DNA from: Aestuariibaculum sp. M13
GTDB taxonomy: Bacteria > Bacteroidota > Bacteroidia > Flavobacteriales > Flavobacteriaceae
Assembly (NCBI RefSeq): GCF_024723255.1
Contig: NZ_JANIAC010000001.1
Location: forward strand, 1,441,548-1,505,547
Length of the DNA: 64,000 bases
Reading direction: 5' to 3'
Below the pieces are notes generated by a model, which had not been told where the DNA came from, did not search any database, and saw only the letters and a program-made list of their open reading frames with translations. A program made the translations under genes and the position numbers. Numbering within the stretch: position 1 is the stretch's first letter; each line of letters opens with the position of its first letter. Positions 18,805 through 27,012 of this stretch are shown here, piece after piece.

Positions 18805-19871
18805 TTAGAATTTTAAAGCAAAACTTGCCAATACCGCTTTATGGTCAGTAGGCCAGATGTTAAGTGGTTCTATAAATACGTCATCGGTAGATTCTAAAAC
18901 ACGTTTATTTCTAGAAATATCACCTTTAGGACCAAGAATTTTTGCATCCATAAGTTGTAGTCGTTCATCGGTATGGTAAAAGATAAAATCAATACGATCT
19001 CTATCATCGGCTTCAGGGCTCCAGGCTAATTTATTAATAGGCACCAATGGATTATTGGCAGGATAGGTAAACCCGGGATGTGTTACAGGATTTGGAAATA
19101 TTTCGCGGTAAGCATCTTTAAAACCATGTTTTTCTAATTCGGCGGTGTTCCTCCAATTGATAACTATCCCATTGTGATCGTGAAGGTTTTTATTGGCTTC
19201 AATCCAGTCTAAATGCGAAGGCTCGTTATTATCTCCACCATAAATAACCAATCGACCTTGGTTAATTTCTTTTTCCACGTCAGTGATAAAAGTATCTATA
19301 GCCTCATCACGCATCGATTCTAAGTTGTTTTTTTGAATCTGCTCAACATCCGTAACAATACTGTCCAGCTTTTTCCAAGTCGACCCATCGTAACCACGAG
19401 GCAAATACAATGCACAGTTTAGATAATCTAGATGTCCGCTATAGAAAGCGACTTCAACACCAAGAATATTAATGATGGCTTTGGTAATTGAGCCGTGGTC
19501 GTTTTTAACAGGATATAGGGCGGTTTGCTCAATAATTGGATATTTAGAAAGTAATCCGGTATCTTGACTTGGTTGCGCGTAATATGTATATCCTTTGGTT
19601 TTTAAAGCTTCAACAATATTATTGCTGAAATCAACGCCATTATAGTTTCTAACTTCACTAAAGGCAATTAAATCGGCGTCGGTTCTTATAATTTCATCTA
19701 CAACAGCGTCAAATCCATTTTTAACAACGGTACCTTCTTGCCAGATATTAAATTGAAGGACTTTTAGTTTGATAATTCTTTCATTTTTGCAATTGAAAAC
19801 AATAAGGCAGCAGGATATGAAACCGATAAAAAGCCATAACTTTTTAAGGTTTATTCGGTTTTATTTAACAT
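18805..19871 (-). pseudogene. endonuclease/exonuclease/phosphatase-family lipoprotein, frameshifted at its start
   Basis: Leftward, one frame is open without a stop from 19860 to 18805 (about 351 codons) but has no ATG, GTG or TTG before position 19410. An ATG at 19869-19871 lies one base out of frame: it reads MLNKTE then stop. Adding one A to the AAAA run at 19859-19862 would give MLNKNRINLKKLWLF and a lipoprotein signal ending LIVFNC. The body has the EEP landmarks LQFNIWQEG, AFSEVRN, YSGHLDYLN, GGDNNEPSHLDW, DRIDFIF and TDHKAVLASF, so the fold looks intact: a Mg2+-dependent phosphodiesterase. It may be a sequencing error or a recent mutation. Confidence 0.75.
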
Positions 19872-19883
19872 AGTTTAGTTGGG

Positions 19884-21089
19884 TTAGTTGGTTTTTACTA
19901 AAGATTCTGTAATGCGCGCAGAGGCAATTTTTGAAGCTATAACGCCAAGAATCGATATGGTTAGGAAGGCGACAAAAAAGTTTTCCCATTTAATGGCTAC
20001 CGGATAAGGTAACGATGGTGTAATCATTAGTAAGGCATAACGTTGCTGAAGAATCACAACAATAACACTAATGATAAGTCCAAGAAGACCACCGACAATA
20101 CTCATTAAACTGCCCTGATAAAAGAAAATCCTACGGATGTCTTTAACGGTTGCTCCAATATTAAACAGGGTGTTTAAACTTTGTTTTTTGTCTAGCATCA
20201 TCATAATTAACGAACCTACAATATTGAAAAACGCAATAATTAAAACTAATGTAAAAATCAGGTAAACAGCAAGGTTCTCGGTATTCAGCATTTTGTAAAG
20301 AGCGTCGTTTAGCTGCTCACGGTTTTTAATAATCACCTTATCGCCTAAAATAAAACTGATTTCTTGTTTTACAGATTCGATATCAGCACTTGGTTTAAGT
20401 TTGAATTCGATAGCTGTAATTTGATTCGGTTTATAGTTTAACAGGTTTTGCGCTAAATCGATAGGAGCAAAAATGTAATTATCGTTTAAATCTTCATTAA
20501 TATAAAAGATACCAACATTATTTGCTGTTACCGTATTAAATGCATTTTTAGTAGATGTTATCTGGCCTTTCCCTGGTTTAGGTACATAAATGTTTAAGGG
20601 TTTGGTGTAGTCTAAAAGCCCCAAAGAAAGGGTATTTGATAGTCCCCAGCCTACAACAATTTCTCTGGTATTCTGATCGATCCAACTTCCGGTATCTAAA
20701 ATAGAATCTACAGAGACAATTTGTTCAAAATTTTGATCGACACCTTTAATGGTTGCTATGGTGTTTTTATTGTTAGAGGAAATAATAACACGTTCTTCAA
20801 CAATTTTAGAGTATGAAGCTATGCTATTAAGGGTATCTAATTGAGCTACTTCAGCATTTGAAAGTTCAAAAGATTTTCCGTAACTGGTTTCAGCTTTTAA
20901 ATCCGGATCGACAATACTAGAAAACTGAAGTGTAAAATCTTTAAGTCCGGCAAAACCTGAGAGCACAATAAATAGAGACGCGGCGCCTAAAATAACACCG
21001 ATAATAGCAATAATAGTTATAAAATTAATAGCATTGTTGCTGCTTTTAGAGCGCAAGTAACGTTTAGCTATATATAACGGAAAACTCAA
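19884..21089 (-). CDS. ABC transporter permease of the LolC/LolE (FtsX-like) type
   Basis: The 401-residue protein has one N-terminal membrane helix (NFITIIAIIGVILGAASLFIV), a periplasmic MacB_PCD-like domain of about 220 residues, then three C-terminal helices. This is the four-helix layout of LolC/E lipoprotein-releasing permeases. YIAKRYLRSKSSNNAINFI is the typical start. The start codon is TTG, one base after the rbfA stop (TAATTG), with no in-frame ATG available. It is probably involved in lipoprotein release from the inner membrane; the ATPase partner is not adjacent. Confidence 0.82.
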   Translation of the reverse strand: MSFPLYIAKRYLRSKSSNNAINFITIIAIIGVILGAASLFIVLSGFAGLKDFTLQFSSIVDPDLKAETSYGKSFELSNAEVAQLDTLNSIASYSKIVEERVIISSNNKNTIATIKGVDQNFEQIVSVDSILDTGSWIDQNTREIVVGWGLSNTLSLGLLDYTKPLNIYVPKPGKGQITSTKNAFNTVTANNVGIFYINEDLNDNYIFAPIDLAQNLLNYKPNQITAIEFKLKPSADIESVKQEISFILGDKVIIKNREQLNDALYKMLNTENLAVYLIFTLVLIIAFFNIVGSLIMMMLDKKQSLNTLFNIGATVKDIRRIFFYQGSLMSIVGGLLGLIISVIVVILQQRYALLMITPSLPYPVAIKWENFFVAFLTISILGVIASKIASARITESLVKTN

Positions 21090-21494
21090 TTACGATTTTT
21101 TTCTTTTATCTAAAATACTAGGGTCTTTAATAGGGTTGTCTTCGCCTTTTAACGAACGGTCAATTTTTTCGATGTATTCTAACGAGTCGTCAATAAAGAA
21201 TTCCAGATTAGGCATACGTCTTAACTGGTTTTTGGTACGTTGTGCCAATTCGTGACGAATTAAAGGGGTGTTTGATTTAATTCCTTCTAATAATTCTTTG
21301 CCTTTAGCATTCGGGAAAATGCTTAAATATACTTTCGCAACACTTAAGTCTACCGTTACTTTAACCTTAGATACCGATATAATAACGCCCTGCATACCAC
21401 CTTGAGTAGCTGCTCCCTGTAATACTTCAACTAAATCGCGTTGTAAAACCGATCCTATTTTCTTCTGTCTTTGACTTTCCTCTACGTTGCTCAT
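21090..21494 (-). CDS. rbfA: ribosome-binding factor A
   Basis: The 134-residue KH-like-fold protein is needed for 16S rRNA maturation in the 30S subunit. QRQKKIGSVLQRDLVEVLQ is the RbfA N-terminal helix and ISVSKVKVTVDLSVAKVYLS the core strands. LRRMPNLEFFIDDSLEY matches the family C-terminal signature. It is immediately followed by the LolC/E-type permease in the same direction, a gene order common in Flavobacteriaceae. Confidence 0.93.
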   Translation of the reverse strand: MSNVEESQRQKKIGSVLQRDLVEVLQGAATQGGMQGVIISVSKVKVTVDLSVAKVYLSIFPNAKGKELLEGIKSNTPLIRHELAQRTKNQLRRMPNLEFFIDDSLEYIEKIDRSLKGEDNPIKDPSILDKRKKS

Positions 21495-21685
21495 GTTTAT
21501 ACCTTTTAAAGGTTACTCACTAGGTGAGATTTAAATATACCGAGATTTATCTCGAAATTAAAATTTATATTTACCAAAGTCTTCATTTTAAGCACTAAGG
21601 TTGTTTATCGTGCAAAAATACAGGATATTTAAAGATAATCTTACTTTTGATTTACAAATTTTGTATCTTAAATTAAAGTCATGCT

Positions 21686-22096
21686 ATGAACAAAGTTGAA
21701 CATATTGGAATAGCTGTTAAAAGCCTTGAGAATTCTAACGAATTGTTTGAGAAGCTACTTGGAGTACCAAGTTATAAAACCGAAGAAGTAGAGAGTGAAG
21801 GTGTGAAAACATCGTTTTTTAAAGTCGGCGATAATAAAATTGAACTTTTAGAAGCGACAAAAGCTGATAGTCCGATCGCAAAATTCATTGAGAAAAAGGG
21901 AGAAGGAGTGCATCATATCGCCTTTGATGTCGAGGATATAGAAAAAGAAATAAAAAGATTAAAAGCAGAAGGATTCAAGGTTTTAAACGATGTGCCAAAG
22001 AAAGGTGCTGATAATAAGTTAGTTGTTTTTATGCATCCAAAATCAACCAACGGTGTTTTAATAGAACTTTGTCAGGAAATTAATTTTAAAGAATAA
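21686..22096 (+). CDS. mce: methylmalonyl-CoA epimerase
   Basis: The 136-residue vicinal-oxygen-chelate enzyme interconverts (R)- and (S)-methylmalonyl-CoA in propionate metabolism. KVEHIGIAVKSL supplies the first metal histidine, GVHHIAFDVEDIEKEI the second, and the C-terminal NGVLIELCQ the glutamate. IELLEA lies between. It ends 47 bases before the tRNA gene that hosts the integrated element. Confidence 0.93.
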   Translation: MNKVEHIGIAVKSLENSNELFEKLLGVPSYKTEEVESEGVKTSFFKVGDNKIELLEATKADSPIAKFIEKKGEGVHHIAFDVEDIEKEIKRLKAEGFKVLNDVPKKGADNKLVVFMHPKSTNGVLIELCQEINFKE

Positions 22097-22143
22097 TTTT
22101 CTTGTGGGGTTATAAAAATAGTCTTAAATTCGCAGCCGATTTC

Positions 22144-22217
22144 GGTCCTATAACTCAGTTGGTTAGAGTATCTGACTCATAATCAGAAAGTCCCTGGTTC
22201 GAGCCCAGGTGGGACCA
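22144..22217 (+). tRNA. tRNA with CAU anticodon (tRNA-Met, or tRNA-Ile2 if the C is modified)
   Basis: The 74-base cloverleaf has acceptor GGTCCTA pairing with TGGGACC, and D-loop AGTTGGTTAGA. Anticodon stem TCTGA/TCAGA holds loop CTCATAA (anticodon CAU), and the T-arm is CCTGG-TTCGAGC-CCAGG. CCA is not encoded. CAU serves elongator Met or, after lysidine modification, Ile AUA; identity is not settled here. The 3' end forms the left attachment site of the element downstream. Confidence 0.93.
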
Positions 22218-22218
22218 C
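22195..22218 (+). repeat. attL: 24-bp direct repeat inside the tRNA 3' end
   Basis: The 24 bases starting TGGTTCGAGCCCAGG and ending GGACCAC recur exactly at 34636-34659. They cover the T-arm and 3' acceptor strand of the tRNA, a classic target for tyrosine recombinases. Confidence 0.93.
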
Positions 22219-22226
22219 TGATTAAG

Positions 22227-22256
22227 AGCCTGTTACAAAAGTAGCAGGCTTTTTTT
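22227..22256 (+). terminator. rho-independent terminator after the tRNA (element side)
   Basis: AGCCTGTTAC-aaaa-GTAGCAGGCT, a 10-bp stem with one G-U pair, followed by seven T's. It lies just inside attL and replaces the original downstream terminator (now at 34673-34703). Confidence 0.85.
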
Positions 22257-22339
22257 ATGCTCTTCACCTACTAATATCAATGTTTTTAGTTATGCTTAAA
22301 GGAATGTTCTATTACATATTTATTTAGCTAGTTGGTATT

Positions 22340-22382
22340 AAAAGGTAACTTAAAAGGTAACCTTATTAAAACAAAAGGTAAC
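22340..22382 (+). repeat. three direct repeats AAAAGGTAAC near attL
   Basis: Identical 10-mers at 22340-22349, 22352-22361 and 22373-22382, 12 and 21 bases apart, lie 122-164 bases inside attL and about 620 bases upstream of the integrase start. The position and spacing suit arm-type integrase or accessory-factor binding sites. Confidence 0.6.
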
Positions 22383-22385
22383 CAT

Positions 22386-22979
22386 CTACTCGTTCTTAAA
22401 TAAGACAAAATATATTTCTTTAATAAAGACGTAGAAAAAGTAAAGACTACAAGAAATGCCAGTTCCAAAAATAAAACTATATAAGTCTGGACTATTTTTT
22501 GAGTTTACTAATCCGTATAAAGCAATCACAAAACTTATCAAGGACAATATTATATAATGTGGTTTACCATCATTATGGTATCTATTTAATTTATATAGCA
22601 ATAAACTTTTCCTGTTTTTGAACTTAGGCATTTTTAAGAGTTTTATCATTTTTGTGTGGAATACATAATCTAAGAATCCAAGTTCATGGGGATATATCAC
22701 AATGGTTGGAATATTATTTTTAATATAAACTTTAGTTTTTGTGTCATAAGCTTCTCTGCTCTTCTTGTCTTTATTGTACCATCCATAATATTCAACATAA
22801 ATGCCTAATCTAGGCAGAAAAAAATCAACATCTCTATAAGCAAAACTATTATCATTCTTTAAGTTTTTCAGTCTGTATTGCGCTATAAATTTGATGTTGT
22901 TATTTTCTAAATAATATTGAACAAACCTTTCTTCATTAGAAGGAGTGTAGGAGGTATTCTTTTTTAAAAATTTAAGCAC
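22386..22979 (-). CDS. membrane-anchored PD-(D/E)XK-like nuclease candidate
   Basis: The 197-residue protein starts at GTG. Residues 10-100 show an endonuclease-like pattern: a helix with Glu16/Glu17 (SNEERFVQYYLE), a strand pair ending YRDVDFFLP (Asp52), then YVEYYGWYNKDKKSREAYD (Glu63), a helix, and IPTIVIYPHEL. This resembles the Vsr/DUF559-type restriction-endonuclease fold with active residues Asp52 and Glu63. Two hydrophobic segments (about 139-157 and 165-188) would anchor it in the inner membrane. It sits between attL and the integrase, in the usual cargo position. A defence role is inference only. Confidence 0.55.
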   Translation of the reverse strand: MLKFLKKNTSYTPSNEERFVQYYLENNNIKFIAQYRLKNLKNDNSFAYRDVDFFLPRLGIYVEYYGWYNKDKKSREAYDTKTKVYIKNNIPTIVIYPHELGFLDYVFHTKMIKLLKMPKFKNRKSLLLYKLNRYHNDGKPHYIILSLISFVIALYGLVNSKNSPDLYSFIFGTGISCSLYFFYVFIKEIYFVLFKNE

Positions 22980-23002
22980 TATCGAAAAATTACATTAATA
23001 AA

Positions 23003-24202
23003 ATGAAAGAAAAAATACATATAAGATTTATAATCTACAAATCTAAAGTTGGGTCTTCTGGAAAGACGGCTATTCAAGCAAGAATAACCTATTTAAAACA
23101 AAGGAAACAATTCTCTACAGGTCAATTTGTAACACCTAAATATTGGGATAGCAAAAGACAAGTTCTTAAACCACCAGAAACTGATGCGGAAATAATTAAT
23201 ACACAATTAAGCCTGATTAAAACAAAACTTAGTCAGGCTTTTTTATTGCTTCAAGTTAAAGAGGAAGCGTTCACTGTAGAGGATGTTTACTTGCAATTTA
23301 CAGGAGAAAAAATACAAAAGGAACAAGGAGTTGTTGAAGCTTTTAAAATTTATCTAGAGTCCTTAAAAAAGCTTATTGGAATAGATATTCAAAGAGCTAC
23401 TTGGGTAAAGTTTGATTATGCTTATAAGCATGTGAAGAATTTTATTAGGCATAAGTATAATCGTAATGATTACCCATTAAGTAAGTTAAAGTTACAATTC
23501 TTAGCTGATTTTGAGTACTTTTTAAAAACTGATAAAGGATTAGGGCAAGCTACAATAAATAAGATGATACAACGCCTTAGAAAGCCTATTAGGATAGCTG
23601 TAGCAGAAGGTTATATAGATAGAGACCCTTTCATGTTGTATAAAGCTAAAAGAACCAAGAATAGTATTGTATTTCTATCTCCTGAAGAACTTAAAAAACT
23701 TGAAGACCATGAGTTTTCACAGCCAAGATTAAAGTTCGTGAAGGAGTTATTTGTTTTCAGTTGTTACACTGGTTTAGCATATAAGGAATTGATGGATTTA
23801 GAGCCTAAAAATATTGTTATTGGTTTTGATGAAAATAGATGGATTAAAATGAACAGAAAAAAAACGTCTAAAGCATTATCGATACCGTTGTTACCTAAAG
23901 CTGAAATTATATTGGATTTCTATTCTAGTAATACCAAATATATCTTTCCGAGAATTACTAATCAAAAATATAATTCATATCTCAAGGAAATTGGAGCTGT
24001 AACAGGAATAGAAAAGAAGATGACTACACATATGGCAAGGCGGACATTTGCAAGTACAGTATTACTTTATAATAACGTGCCCATGGAAATAGTGTCTGAG
24101 TTATTAGGGCATTCTAGTATGAAAATAACCCAAGAAAGCTACGGTAAGATTGTTCAGAAAAAGGTTAGTGAGGAAATGAATAAATTAAAGGAAGCAAATT
24201 AG
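23003..24202 (+). CDS. tyrosine recombinase (integrase) of the Bacteroidota type
   Basis: The 399-residue protein has an arm-binding N-terminal domain (QFSTGQFVTPKYWDSKRQ), a SAM-like core-binding domain at about 105-205 and a catalytic domain at about 215-395. It shows HMARRTF (His343, Arg346), LLGHSSM (His370) and nucleophile Tyr380 (ITQESYGKI). The usual first arginine is replaced: TGLAY has Ala259, as in many Bacteroidota element integrases. It should catalyse integration and excision at the tRNA repeats. It starts 23 bases from the divergent nuclease-like gene, so the two face away from each other with a very short shared promoter region. Confidence 0.95.
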   Translation: MKEKIHIRFIIYKSKVGSSGKTAIQARITYLKQRKQFSTGQFVTPKYWDSKRQVLKPPETDAEIINTQLSLIKTKLSQAFLLLQVKEEAFTVEDVYLQFTGEKIQKEQGVVEAFKIYLESLKKLIGIDIQRATWVKFDYAYKHVKNFIRHKYNRNDYPLSKLKLQFLADFEYFLKTDKGLGQATINKMIQRLRKPIRIAVAEGYIDRDPFMLYKAKRTKNSIVFLSPEELKKLEDHEFSQPRLKFVKELFVFSCYTGLAYKELMDLEPKNIVIGFDENRWIKMNRKKTSKALSIPLLPKAEIILDFYSSNTKYIFPRITNQKYNSYLKEIGAVTGIEKKMTTHMARRTFASTVLLYNNVPMEIVSELLGHSSMKITQESYGKIVQKKVSEEMNKLKEAN

Positions 24203-24258
24203 CTTCTTTATTTTTAAAAATGGATTTTAGTTCTAAAGATTACTTTTTAGGTGTTGGG

Positions 24259-24918
24259 TTATTTGTAATTTTTTATTTTGTTGGTGACTATTGAAAGTCT
24301 TAATGCAAAAGCAATAACAATAAGTAAAATACCAAAGGAGTATTTGTAGGTTTCCCAAAAATTATCATTTACAATTTTTAGTAATTCAATTCGTCGAGCA
24401 ATTTGCTCATTTAACCTAATATGGTCATTTTCCACACGTTCAAATTCGTCGGACTCTTGATAATTTCTGATGTTTAAAAATGGAATCTGTTCTAGTTTTG
24501 AATAATCATTTTGTTTTGACTTTTCTATGAGTCTTCTAACTTTTACCATCCAATTACATATAGTATCTTGTTCGGCTTGTCTTTTATCAAATTCTTCTTG
24601 AGGAAGCAGTCCGCTATTGTTGTACTTAAAACAATGAGTTGATATTTCTGTATAATTAATTAAATACTGAAAGTCTCTTTCTATTATATCGTTAATGATT
24701 TCTAATTCATAAAAACTTCTATTTCGTCTATTTTCATCTACAACAATCAGTAGTCCCATTAATCCAATGAAAATCCATATATACTCAAGTCTAGTCCATG
24801 AGGGCTGACTTATTTCTATAATTTCTGAAAAAACAAAATACAAAATTGGCCACATTATTAGAATACTAAAAAATGTGTATAATGGTTTCGTTAATATTCC
24901 TTCAATTATTTCAAACAT
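24259..24918 (-). CDS. three-helix membrane protein of unknown function
   Basis: The 219-residue protein has hydrophobic helices at about residues 12-32, 44-61 and 195-212. They enclose a charged, helix-rich domain of about 130 residues (EFERVENDHIRLNEQIARRI). I recognise no family. It is convergent with the integrase gene and lies in the cargo part of the element, away from the replication block. A structural comparison would be needed to propose a role. Confidence 0.65.
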   Translation of the reverse strand: MFEIIEGILTKPLYTFFSILIMWPILYFVFSEIIEISQPSWTRLEYIWIFIGLMGLLIVVDENRRNRSFYELEIINDIIERDFQYLINYTEISTHCFKYNNSGLLPQEEFDKRQAEQDTICNWMVKVRRLIEKSKQNDYSKLEQIPFLNIRNYQESDEFERVENDHIRLNEQIARRIELLKIVNDNFWETYKYSFGILLIVIAFALRLSIVTNKIKNYK

Positions 24919-25037
24919 TTTTTTAAATCTAAAGCAAGGTAATTGTAAACTAATCCAAATATACTAAACACTTATAATGAGATATACCAAATGTTTAGAA
25001 TTTAATTTATTTAGTTAGCAACTGGTTAGGTTTTTAA

Positions 25038-25262
25038 TTAAAACTTAAAGAGGTCTGTTATATCAACTTTAAGGGCTTGAGCTAAAACATTAACTGTAGA
25101 AATGGTTGTGTTAACTTCACCACGCTCAATTCGACCAACTTGAGAAAGTGGTATGTCTGCGTCGTTTGCTAAATCCTCTTGTGATAATCCAGCATTTTTA
25201 CGAATGCTTTTGAGGTTTTTACCAAAGGCTTTAATAAACTTTTTGTCTTTAATGTTAATCAC
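25038..25262 (-). CDS. XRE-family helix-turn-helix regulator
   Basis: The 74-residue single-domain protein starts at GTG, with no ATG available in frame. GKNLKSIRKNAGLSQEDLAN is helix 1-2 and IPLSQVGRIERGEVNTT the recognition helix and loop of the lambda-repressor-like fold. It is small enough to be only a DNA-binding dimer. It is divergent from the exported protein gene at 25470, with a palindrome (25297-25312) next to a rightward -7 box between them; repression of that promoter is likely. Confidence 0.88.
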   Translation of the reverse strand: MINIKDKKFIKAFGKNLKSIRKNAGLSQEDLANDADIPLSQVGRIERGEVNTTISTVNVLAQALKVDITDLFKF

Positions 25263-25296
25263 ATTTTAAAAGTCCATAAAACCTATATATCACATA

Positions 25297-25328
25297 AACG
25301 CATGTATGCGTTATTTTGTATATATTTG
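25297..25328 (+). promoter_or_regulatory. palindromic operator plus -7 box
   Basis: AACGCAT-gt-ATGCGTT is a 7+7 perfect palindrome at 25297-25312. It occupies the position where the -33 element of the TATATTTG box at 25321-25328 should be. It lies between the XRE gene (leftward) and the exported-protein gene (rightward), so it is a natural XRE operator. Confidence 0.6.
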
Positions 25329-25469
25329 ACTACGATATAAGGATTTCCATAAAAAACATCAACTAAATAGAAGTATATTAATAAGATAATCTCTTAAACT
25401 AGATGATGTCAGATAATAAATCAAGTTATATATTTTTTGATTTAAGTTTAAATAAAATTAATAATAACC

Positions 25470-26363
25470 ATGAATTGCATCTACTATAAAAAATCAAAAC
25501 ACCTTTTAATTTTAATAATGCTAATTGGATTTTCTAAAGGATTTTCTCAAGAAAATAATGCTTCAATATTAGAACCGGAAAGTTCTAAAGATTATCTTAT
25601 AAGAATTCAAAAGGAGGCAGAAGAGGATATAAAAAATAAAGAATTAGCCAATGATGTTTATGCATCTCAGGATAAAACAGAATTTCAAAGCCAAAGAGAA
25701 AATCCTAGGGATAATAAATATTTATCTGGTTTAGAATCTGAAAATGGATATGTGGATTTAGATAAATTACAGTCTAGTCATGAAAGTGCTGAACGGACAG
25801 GGAATTTAAAAATTTTAGGATTTTTTGTTTTAATCGGTATCTTAATATTTTGGTTAGCATATAAGGTTTCAAGTGAAAAAGGAACAGCCAAAACAAATGA
25901 ACTACCAAATGTCAAAGAAACTAAAATTAGTACAATTGGATATTATTCTGCTAGTAAATCCGATTTTAGCGAAAATATAAATGAAAACTTTGAAGTTCAT
26001 TTTATGCTAAAGTTTAATCCACATGGATTAGTAGCCTTTGCGGAATCAAATGATGGTCCGATAAATCCTAATTATGAAGAGTTGAAGTCATTTAATAAAG
26101 AAATCTCTTATCATGAGTTTAGTGATATAGGCAAGTATGAAAAAAAAGGGGAGAATATTGCGATTAAATTTTATCAACCAGAAGATAGTAAAGCTTACGA
26201 ACGAAGATTTATAAATGAAAACATTTATAATGAATGGATAGGTAAAATAGTTAACGACAAAACACTTCTATTAAGTTATAGAAAGTCCTACTTCAACAAT
26301 GCTTTGCAAGATTACAAAGTTGACTACTACTTTAAAAATTTACTTTTTCACCTAAAACATTAA
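25470..26363 (+). CDS. signal-peptide protein with one internal membrane helix, unknown
   Basis: The 297-residue protein has a hydrophobic N-terminus (LLILIMLIGFSKGFSQ) that looks like a cleavable Sec signal. A charged segment rich in Glu/Asp/Lys follows to about residue 108, then a helix at about 112-130 (ILGFFVLIGILIFWLAYKV) and a soluble domain of about 165 residues with beta-rich, aromatic content (YYSASKSDFSE, HEFSDIGKYEKKG). No family is recognised. A long 5' leader (about 140 bases) lies between the -7 box at 25321 and the start. Confidence 0.6.
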   Translation: MNCIYYKKSKHLLILIMLIGFSKGFSQENNASILEPESSKDYLIRIQKEAEEDIKNKELANDVYASQDKTEFQSQRENPRDNKYLSGLESENGYVDLDKLQSSHESAERTGNLKILGFFVLIGILIFWLAYKVSSEKGTAKTNELPNVKETKISTIGYYSASKSDFSENINENFEVHFMLKFNPHGLVAFAESNDGPINPNYEELKSFNKEISYHEFSDIGKYEKKGENIAIKFYQPEDSKAYERRFINENIYNEWIGKIVNDKTLLLSYRKSYFNNALQDYKVDYYFKNLLFHLKH

Positions 26364-26454
26364 AAAAAATTTTTCTAAAAATTTTTAGAAGTGCTTTATA
26401 AAAATGAGCGCTTATATATCTACAAATCACCCCCTACACCTTTTTGGTTTTGAC

Positions 26455-26473
26455 GATACCCACGGGGGGTATC
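26455..26473. promoter_or_regulatory. GC-rich hairpin upstream of the 137-residue gene
   Basis: GATACCC-acggg-GGGTATC is a 7-bp perfect stem, 22 bases before the start codon at 26495. The C/G tracts (CACCCCCTACACC just upstream, then the hairpin) stand out from very AT-rich surroundings. It could be an RNA leader structure or a DNA processing site. Confidence 0.45.
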
Positions 26474-26494
26474 AATAATTAAAATCAAAATATT

Positions 26495-26908
26495 ATGGTA
26501 AGAACAGAATCAAGAACCTATGAAACTAAGGTTGGGGACTTAGTGACTGTAAATGTACTAATCCTTTCTGCAACAGTATTAAGTATTCCTGCTGTGACTC
26601 GTTCAAATTCAAATGGAACAGAGTGGCGGTTGGCTCAGGCAGAAATAGTTTATCCAAATGGTCTGGTAAAGACTGTGCAAGCACAATTATTTGAGAAATC
26701 ATATCAAATGTATCCTGATAGTTTTACTGTAGGTGCAGCCGTTGAATTAGTTGTACAAACAGAAGGTGAAGCTAAGGGTATGGCAAAAATGCAATTACCA
26801 ACATTAGACCGCATTGATGTAACTGCCTTTATGGAAGAAGACTTCTTAACAACCGTTAATGAAGAAAAGGTAGCCAATCATTTAGTAAACAAAGAGTTGG
26901 TACAATAG
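26495..26908 (+). CDS. hypothetical protein ahead of the RecA-like gene
   Basis: The 137-residue protein has no signal or membrane segment. It is beta-rich (KVGDLVTVNVLILSATVLS; EWRLAQAEIVYPNGLVKTVQ; FTVGAAVELVVQTEGEAKG), which could fit an OB-like fold with an acidic tail (FMEEDF). Together with its place just before a Sak4-like ATPase, this makes a single-strand DNA-binding role plausible, but no family signature is seen. A terminator follows at 26932. Confidence 0.6.
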   Translation: MVRTESRTYETKVGDLVTVNVLILSATVLSIPAVTRSNSNGTEWRLAQAEIVYPNGLVKTVQAQLFEKSYQMYPDSFTVGAAVELVVQTEGEAKGMAKMQLPTLDRIDVTAFMEEDFLTTVNEEKVANHLVNKELVQ

Positions 26909-26931
26909 AAATTATTGATATTAAATACAAT

Positions 26932-26960
26932 GAGAGCTTCAGAAATGGGGCTCTTTTTTT
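26932..26960 (+). terminator. rho-independent terminator
   Basis: AGAGC-(12-base loop)-GCTCT followed by a T-run at 26955-26961, between the 137-residue gene and the RecA-like ATPase gene. Confidence 0.7.
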
Positions 26961-27012
26961 ATATCTAAAAATTAATAATACTCACATTTTAAATTATAAA
27001 ACTTAATTATTT

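Noticed and set aside
18805..19410. A 201-residue gene starting at the TTG at 19410
   Set aside because: The frame continues upstream for about 150 further codons with clear exo/endonuclease-phosphatase motifs, so this start is internal.
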